Shown one piece after another: positions 6,133-9,996 of a DNA stretch of 9,996 nt. The stretch covers positions 1 through 9,996 of the forward strand of contig URXH01000073.1 of assembly GCA_900551675.1 (NCBI GenBank). Direction: 5' to 3'. Made by a program: the position numbers and the translations under genes. Numbering within the stretch: the stretch's first letter is position 1; each line of letters begins with the position of its first letter. The notes beneath the pieces were generated by a model that worked only from the letters and a program-made list of their open reading frames with translations, was not told where the DNA came from and made no database searches. Source of the stretch: an uncultured bacterium (GTDB lineage Bacteria; Cyanobacteriota; Vampirovibrionia; Gastranaerophilales; Gastranaerophilaceae).

Positions 6133-6398
6133 GGACACAAATTTTCCCAATCAGGCTCTTCATCATCTTCTCCCGGTTCAACAATGTGTTCGCCGCGTTC
6201 AAGCATTACCTGAAGAGTCCATTTTAACTGCTGTTTATATTTTTCGCGTGCACGCTCAGGGCTTTTGGCACAAAATAAAAAGCTTGGGATTTCTTTTATT
6301 TCAATGTAATGATAAGGATTGCCGTCAAAATCCAAATCTTCGCCTTCTAAAAGCGTCCAGTTTAAATTCAGGTAATAATCTAAATTTTTTTCACTCAT
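6129..6398 (-). CDS. HicB-like small protein (89 aa), no visible HicA partner
   Basis: The segment from YHYIEIKEIPSFLFCAKSPE onward, followed by a helix (ARE-KYKQQLKWTLQVML) and ERGEHIVEP, follows the HicB-type pattern. That pattern is a strand ending in a 'P-x-h-x-h-x-a-x-s-p-e-e-A' turn, a helix, and 'G-E-x-I-P-x-P'. HicB domains are antitoxins that neutralise the HicA mRNA interferase or serve other roles through a degenerate RNase H-like fold. Here the tail is acidic (EPGEDDEEPDWENLCP), there is no added DNA-binding domain, and no HicA-like gene is adjacent. The protein is therefore probably not a working toxin-antitoxin half, and the assignment is structural only. The gene starts 3 nt after the GerMN gene with a weak ribosome-binding site, and it ends the rbfA operon. 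Its stop codon shares CTAG with the convergent regulator gene. Confidence 0.8.
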   Translation of the reverse strand: MSEKNLDYYLNLNWTLLEGEDLDFDGNPYHYIEIKEIPSFLFCAKSPERAREKYKQQLKWTLQVMLERGEHIVEPGEDDEEPDWENLCP

Positions 6399-6401
6399 TT
6401 A

Positions 6402-7010
6402 TTAACCGTCCAGAGAATTGTCATTAAGGGGTTGTGTTATCATAATACCTTCTCCGCCTATTACATCAGCCTTATTACCTTCTATATAAAGATAAACAGG
6501 TTTGTTGGTGTTTCTTCTGGCAGTTTTAATAAGCTGATACAATCTCTTATAAAGGCTGTCAGTGCCTCCGCCGTTTTCAAATGCGGAATTTAGATTTATA
6601 ATAACTTTATCTGATGTTTCATTGATAGCGATAATATGAGTTTCGGCAGGAATTTCGGAATAAACACCTTTGGATTTTTCATAGGCAGTAGGGCCTGAAA
6701 TAAGCGCCTGTATTGCAAATTTTATCTTTGATCCGTCAATATCTTTGTCATACTCACGGTTTACCGCACGGTAAATTTCTTCCTTATTAGCATTCTGACC
6801 GATAAAGAAAACATTTACATAAACTTTTTCAGCAGGCTTAGGTTTTGGAGTTACAGGATCTTCCTGCGGGATTTTAGTTTCTGGAACGGGTGTGAGCGGT
6901 CCTGAGACATTTTCATCGTTATGATAAAGCATTCTCAACCCGAGAACACAGCAGACCGCAACCATTAATACCGCAGTTACACCTAAAAATACTCTTTCAT
7001 TTTTACGCAT
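6402..7010 (-). CDS. membrane-anchored GerMN-domain protein
   Basis: The 202 residues begin with a basic tip and a single hydrophobic helix (about 7-29, FLGVTAVLMVAVCCVLGLRML). No good lipobox precedes either cysteine, so it reads as an N-terminal anchor with the rest outside the membrane. A Pro-rich linker (about 38-60) leads to a GerMN domain (about 64-195). Its hallmarks are VYVNVFFIG at the start, the central FAIQALISGPTAYEKSKGVYSEIP, then KVIINLNSAF, LYQLIKTARR and PVYLYIEG near the end. GerMN was named from GerM, a spore germination protein, but is also found in non-sporing bacteria, where its role is poorly defined and envelope-related. The ATG at 7010 lies 2 nt after the DUF2993 gene, with a GAGG site inside that gene. 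It is co-transcribed with the HicB-like gene downstream. Confidence 0.88.
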   Translation of the reverse strand: MRKNERVFLGVTAVLMVAVCCVLGLRMLYHNDENVSGPLTPVPETKIPQEDPVTPKPKPAEKVYVNVFFIGQNANKEEIYRAVNREYDKDIDGSKIKFAIQALISGPTAYEKSKGVYSEIPAETHIIAINETSDKVIINLNSAFENGGGTDSLYKRLYQLIKTARRNTNKPVYLYIEGNKADVIGGEGIMITQPLNDNSLDG

Positions 7011-7012
7011 AA

Positions 7013-7873
7013 TTATTCCTCATCCTTTAAAACCGTGCTCAATCCGTCTATCAAAATTTTTCCGTCCGTAATTTTCACATTTTTAACGCTGAATTTTGCA
7101 TCTTTATTTTCCAATATTTTTGCAGAAAAATCAAGCGGGTTGATATAATTTAACAGTTCTGAAAATGCATCAATATCTGCGGAAGAGTTATGTCCTTCAT
7201 ATACAGCATTATCAAGGACTATACGACCGTTTTCTACATTCACATCAGCACTTATGACAACTTTTTTTGACTGACGCATAAAAGGCAGAGCATATTTTAC
7301 TATGTAATACATTTTGCCGTTCTGCAATTTTACACTCGTAGATGTAATTCTAAACAGATTGCAAACTCCGCCTATTGTATTAAAATCATTAATCAAACGT
7401 CTATAATCAGGAGAATTCATTGTATTATTCAAATCTTCCTCTGTTATCTCCGCTTTAAAAGCCATTGGAATATTTTCTTTTACAATATATTTATTACTGC
7501 CATTATTCGCAATATAGTTAAAATCACACAATGTTCCGGCATTAAAATATGAAATATAAACGCCTTCTATATTAACATTTTTTGCGGTTAATTCAAAAGA
7601 CTTAAACCTGCCGGCTTTCAAATCTCTTGTACTGAAAGAATCTATTTTTACATCAATATCACCTGAATTTATATTTTTCTTTATTGAATTTTTTATTACA
7701 TTTTCTGCTATTTTTTCTGCCAAAAAATTCTGGCCTGTTGCTCTGCTTGCAAATCTCGAAAGACCTGATGTTAAGTCATAAGGAGCAGGACATGAAAAAT
7801 TCTGGCAGCATTGAGCAAACCCCGTCTGTCCGAACACAGTTAAAGCAATTATCAGCAAAATCTTTTTCATCAT
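7013..7873 (-). CDS. secreted DUF2993 / LmeA-family lipid-binding-like protein
   Basis: The 286 residues start with a clear signal peptide (KKILLIIALTVFGQTGFA, probable cleavage after Ala20), placing the protein outside the cytoplasmic membrane. The mature part carries the DUF2993/LmeA pattern from about residue 70: SGDIDVKIDSFSTRDLKAGR, then FKSFELTAKNVNIEGVYIS. Later it has repeated beta-rich stretches (YYIVKYALPF, VVISADVNVENGRIVLDNAV) and a typical ending (VKNVKITDGKILIDGLS). LmeA of mycobacteria binds phospholipids and is needed for lipomannan growth; related proteins are frequent in Cyanobacteria and Actinobacteria. Here only a general lipid-binding or envelope role can be inferred. Two cysteines right after the cleavage site plus C27 and others may form disulfides. 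The ATG at 7873 overlaps the truB stop by 4 nt (ATGA), so translation is probably coupled. Confidence 0.85.
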   Translation of the reverse strand: MMKKILLIIALTVFGQTGFAQCCQNFSCPAPYDLTSGLSRFASRATGQNFLAEKIAENVIKNSIKKNINSGDIDVKIDSFSTRDLKAGRFKSFELTAKNVNIEGVYISYFNAGTLCDFNYIANNGSNKYIVKENIPMAFKAEITEEDLNNTMNSPDYRRLINDFNTIGGVCNLFRITSTSVKLQNGKMYYIVKYALPFMRQSKKVVISADVNVENGRIVLDNAVYEGHNSSADIDAFSELLNYINPLDFSAKILENKDAKFSVKNVKITDGKILIDGLSTVLKDEE

Positions 7874-8724
7874 AAAAACACTTTCTTCAATTTAATTCTG
7901 TCATTTTCCGCCGTACCGACAGCGCAAATTTCATTTTTATTATAAACCAAAATAACAACACTGCCATGCTCTATATCATTATTTTTTACAGACATGCCAT
8001 GGCATATTTTTTCAAGTTCGTCTTTCCCAACAAAATATTTAGGGTAATCAAGCATATCCACAGGGGTAATGAGATTGTCCAAAACATTCATATCATCTCT
8101 AAGTTCGATAGAATCTTCAATCCTGAAATTACCGGCCTGTGTTCTGACAAGTTTTATTAAATGTGCCCCGCACTCAAGTAGTTGCCCGAGATCATAAGCA
8201 ATTGATCTGATATATGTACCTTTTGAACATTTAATCAAAATTTCCGCCTGCTGCAAATCAAAATTAAACGATTTTAACTCTATATTTTCAATTGTAACTT
8301 TTCTTGGCTGAACTTCGATTATTTCACCCTTTCTTGCATACTCATAAAGTTTTTTCCCCTTAATCTTTATTGCAGAATACAAAGGCGGTGTCTGAGAAAT
8401 TTCCCCCTTAAAATTTTCTAATGCTCTTCTTACATCTTCTTCTAATACTTTTTTATCGGATGTAAAAACGATTTCGCCATCCCTGTCATAAGTTGTTGTA
8501 GATGCACCGAATTGAACCGTTGCCAGATATTCCTTATCATCTTTTAAATATTCAATAAGACGTGTCGCCTTGCCGATACAAACAGGAAGAACACCTTCCG
8601 CGAAAGGATCAAGCGTTCCGGTATGCCCGATTTGTTTTATACCCGTAATTTTTCTCATCTTTGCAACAACATCATGAGAAGTTATTCCTACAGGTTTGTA
8701 AATATTTAAGAAGCCGAAAAGCAC
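7870..8724 (-). CDS. truB: tRNA pseudouridine(55) synthase
   Basis: This cytosolic enzyme converts uridine 55 in the T-loop of tRNAs to pseudouridine. The 284 residues show the TruB motifs. These are GFLNIYKPVGITSHDVV at the N-terminus, HTGTLDPFAEGVLPVCIGKA with the catalytic Asp39, the YDRDGEIV substrate loop, TPPLYSAIKIKGKKLYEYAR, and KGTYIRSIAYDLG. A C-terminal segment resembles the small TruB C-terminal domain. The start is a GTG at 8724 that shares its first base with the rbfA stop (TAGTG), with a GGGGA site 6-7 nt upstream. It follows rbfA as in many bacteria, but infB and nusA, which often precede rbfA, are not in this window because rbfA has its own promoter. Confidence 0.97.
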   Translation of the reverse strand: MLFGFLNIYKPVGITSHDVVAKMRKITGIKQIGHTGTLDPFAEGVLPVCIGKATRLIEYLKDDKEYLATVQFGASTTTYDRDGEIVFTSDKKVLEEDVRRALENFKGEISQTPPLYSAIKIKGKKLYEYARKGEIIEVQPRKVTIENIELKSFNFDLQQAEILIKCSKGTYIRSIAYDLGQLLECGAHLIKLVRTQAGNFRIEDSIELRDDMNVLDNLITPVDMLDYPKYFVGKDELEKICHGMSVKNNDIEHGSVVILVYNKNEICAVGTAENDRIKLKKVFL

Positions 8725-9068
8725 TACAATTCCCCGCGTGAAATCTTATCAATAATCTCGCTGACCTTAGAACCTTTTTCCAGAGAATCAGTATAAACAA
8801 ATTTCAATTCAGGCGTAAGACGCAGGCGTATACGTTTTCCCACTTCGTAACGGATTTTCGGCGTACTTTTTTCTATTATTTCTTTTGTCTTTTCTACCTG
8901 TTCATCAGAACCGAGTACACTATATATAACTTTTGCAAAAGAATTATCATGAGAAACTTCTACATCCAAAACAGATACAACACCTGCCAAACCTCTGATT
9001 TCTTTTCTCAAAATATCAGAAATATCTCTCATTAATTCTTTTCTAACACGTTCGTTTCTTAGAGTCAT
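8724..9068 (-). CDS. rbfA: 30S ribosome-binding factor A
   Basis: This small KH-fold protein binds the 30S subunit and helps 16S rRNA maturation, especially in the cold. The 114 residues match the family. The N-terminus is basic and helical (NERVRKELMRDISDILRKEI), followed by GVVSVLDVEVSHDNSFAKVIYSVLG and EKSTPKIRYEVGKRIRLRLTP. The conserved ending is ELKFVYTDSLEKGSKVSEIID. The ATG at 9068 follows AAGGAG with 6 nt spacing. It is the first gene of the rbfA-truB-DUF2993-GerMN-HicB-like operon, about 15 nt from the predicted transcription start, and is divergent from the prepilin gene. Confidence 0.97.
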   Translation of the reverse strand: MTLRNERVRKELMRDISDILRKEIRGLAGVVSVLDVEVSHDNSFAKVIYSVLGSDEQVEKTKEIIEKSTPKIRYEVGKRIRLRLTPELKFVYTDSLEKGSKVSEIIDKISRGEL

Positions 9069-9089
9069 AATTATCTCCTTGGTACAAAA

Positions 9090-9098
9090 ATTATAACA
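9090..9098 (-). promoter_or_regulatory. extended -10 promoter of the rbfA operon
   Basis: The minus strand reads TGTTATAAT, a perfect TATAAT with the TGn extension, 21 nt upstream of the rbfA ATG. No good -35 box lies at the right distance, which is common for extended -10 promoters. Transcription would start near 9083. Confidence 0.6.
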
Positions 9099-9143
9099 TG
9101 AAATACCGGAAAATTAATAAACCAACTATTTATTTTTTTTAGC

Positions 9144-9172
9144 TTGACAAATTATAAAACATAGTAAATAAT
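9144..9172 (+). promoter_or_regulatory. promoter of the prepilin-like gene
   Basis: A perfect TTGACA (9144-9149), a 17-bp spacer and AATAAT (9167-9172, 5 of 6) form a strong sigma70-type promoter. The wider pattern TTGACAAATT, 11 nt, TAAATAAT recurs exactly at 9944-9972. Transcription would start near 9179. Confidence 0.75.
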
Positions 9173-9186
9173 ATGTATGTAAAAAT

Positions 9187-9192
9187 AGGAGG
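9187..9192 (+). promoter_or_regulatory. ribosome-binding site that fixes the prepilin start at 9201
   Basis: AGGAGG is a full match to the anti-Shine-Dalgarno core and lies 8 nt before the ATG at 9201. No comparable site precedes any later start in the pilin frame, so translation should begin at 9201 although that frame is closed at 9261. Confidence 0.8.
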
Positions 9193-9200
9193 TATAAACT

Positions 9201-9907
9201 ATGGATTTAAGAGAGCTTAGAATTACCCCCCCCCCGCAAAGTTCACATATATCAAGGGTTTAAGGGATAAAAAGTTTTTTGCATTTACTTTAGCTGAAGT
9301 TTTAATTACATTAGGCATAATCGGTGTAGTGGCTGCTATGACTATGCCTGTTTTGACCGCAAGTTCAAGAAAAAGTGAATATTCTGCACGTCTAAAAAAG
9401 TATTACAGTTCAATGCAGCAGGCTGTATTGTTGTATAATCAAGATCATAATATGCTTCCGGAAGATTGGCCTATACCTGATGATGGATATGACTCTTTAA
9501 AAAGTTTTTGGGATACACGCTTTGCACCTTATTTTTCAAATGTAATTTCTATTGAAAAAGATAACGAAGACGACCCCCTTATTAGATTAGCAGATGGAAC
9601 CAGTCTAAAAATAAGAAAAGGGGCAGTCGTAGACATAATTTACGATGTAAACGGCGATAAAGCTCCAAACCAAGATGGGAAAGATAGATATTGGTTTTTA
9701 CTGAATAAAGGCACATTTTCTGCATACGGGTGGACAGAGGATATAGGAACAGTTCACGTCCCAGATGAAGACGAAGAACCGTATACTAAAGATATGAACG
9801 ATAGAGATAATGTTTTAAGACTTTGTAAAAAATCCGGAAGTTTTTGCAGCCAGCTGCTTTTACTAGACGGCTGGGAATTCAAAAATGATTATCCAAATAA
9901 AATATAG
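9201..9907 (+). CDS. type IV prepilin / pseudopilin-like protein, frame broken at a poly-C tract
   Basis: From the ATG at 9201, behind a perfect AGGAGG, the frame reads MDLRELRITPPP and then stops at 9261-9263 after 20 residues. The pilin frame, open from 9221 to the TAG at 9905-9907, is offset by one base at a run of ten C (9226-9235). Eleven or eight C would join them into about 235 residues. The joined product would have a 28-residue basic leader (ending RDKKFFA) and a prepilin peptidase site A|FTLAE with Glu at +5. It continues with the hydrophobic helix FTLAEVLITLGIIGVVAA, a KKYYSSMQQAVLLYN helix, a DVNGDKAPNQDGKD loop that may bind calcium, and a C-terminal Cys pair (CKKSGSFC). Internal starts (GTG 9320, ATG 9329) would lose the cleavage site. 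The likely role is a surface or secretion-system filament subunit. The gene is off as written; phase variation, slippage or a sequence error could explain this. Confidence 0.85.
9226..9235 (+). repeat. poly-C tract (10 nt) in the prepilin leader
   Basis: Ten consecutive C residues encode the Pro run after the start codon of the prepilin gene, in a window otherwise poor in G and C. This is the longest C or G run I see here. Length changes would move the pilin in and out of frame: 8 or 11 C is on, 9 or 10 C is off. Confidence 0.95.
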
Positions 9908-9943
9908 AAATATATTAAATAAATTTATGCTTACTTCCAACAG

Positions 9944-9972
9944 TTGACAAATTCCTAAAAATCATAAATAAT
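9944..9972 (+). promoter_or_regulatory. second copy of the prepilin promoter pattern
   Basis: TTGACA (9944-9949), a 17-bp spacer and AATAAT (9967-9972) repeat the 9144-9172 promoter, including the flanking AAATT after the -35 box and TAAATAAT around the -10 box. The internal 11 nt differ, so it is not a simple duplication of the whole block. It lies in the 89-nt gap after the prepilin gene, in which I see no terminator. Confidence 0.7.
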
Positions 9973-9984
9973 AAAGAAAAAGTC

Positions 9985-9996
9985 AGGAGGATGAAA
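9985..9996 (+). other. start region of a further gene cut by the window edge
   Basis: AGGAGG (9985-9990) is followed directly by ATGAAA at the window end. An ATG with no spacing after the Shine-Dalgarno site is unlikely to be the start, so the true start codon probably lies a few bases beyond the edge. The shared promoter suggests another prepilin-like gene. Confidence 0.55.

Noticed and set aside
6132..6148. GGGA/TCCC pairing as a terminator at the convergent junction
   Set aside because: Only four base pairs with a 9-nt loop and no T tract.
4659..6398. Ribbon-helix-helix gene, regulator and HicB-like gene as one toxin-antitoxin module
   Set aside because: They belong to three different transcripts separated by a terminator and opposite strands, and no toxin-like gene is present.
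9329..9907. Prepilin gene starting at the internal ATG
   Set aside because: This start lies inside the hydrophobic helix, has no ribosome-binding site and would remove the prepilin cleavage site.
9901..9916. AATATA-GAAA-TATATT hairpin as a terminator after the prepilin gene
   Set aside because: It is a 6-bp stem of A and T only, without a T run, and too weak to terminate.
1..9996. CRISPR arrays, tRNA or rRNA genes, insertion sequences, phage genes
   Set aside because: I found no regular direct repeats, cloverleaf-like sequences, transposase or phage protein motifs in the window.

Overview
This AT-rich window is compactly coded bacterial chromosome. The organism is probably a gut Vampirovibrionia/Melainabacteria member (order Gastranaerophilales). 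That assignment is inference: it rests mainly on the pilin signal FTLAEVLITLGIIGVVAA, which I associate with that group, and on the mix of AT-rich sequence, a DUF2993/LmeA-type protein and a GerMN protein. Nothing in the window proves the taxonomy.

Layout. (1) 1-911: a short minus-strand ORF (27-203) and a plus-strand acidic, low-complexity protein of unknown function (381-911) with a recognisable promoter. (2) 903-4418, minus strand: a tight operon pyrH-frr-cdsA-rnc-rpe (UMP kinase, ribosome recycling factor, CDP-diglyceride synthase, RNase III, ribulose-phosphate epimerase). Its last four genes abut or overlap, and it is transcribed from a promoter at about 4437-4468. (3) 4419-4986: an AT-rich divergent region followed by an orphan ribbon-helix-helix regulator with its own strong terminator. 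(4) 4987-6132: a plus-strand regulator that appears to consist of four tandem GntR-type winged helix-turn-helix units and no effector domain. (5) 6129-9068, minus strand: an operon rbfA-truB-(DUF2993/LmeA-like)-(GerMN)-(HicB-like), combining ribosome maturation and tRNA modification with two envelope proteins and a small HicB-fold protein. (6) 9144-9996, plus strand: a type IV prepilin-like gene whose reading frame is broken at a run of ten cytosines just after its start, then a second copy of the same promoter pattern exactly 800 bp downstream that leads into another gene cut by the window edge.

The minus-strand operons are housekeeping. The plus-strand genes are two DNA-binding regulators, one unknown acidic protein and the pilin cluster. 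Both operons end convergently on plus-strand genes with overlapping stop codons (903-911 and 6129-6132) and no intrinsic terminator between them.

The strongest candidates for something new are the poly-C tract that appears able to switch the prepilin gene (with a matched promoter on the next gene), the four-headed GntR-like regulator with repeated half-sites upstream, and an RNase III in which one metal-binding aspartate is replaced by cysteine.
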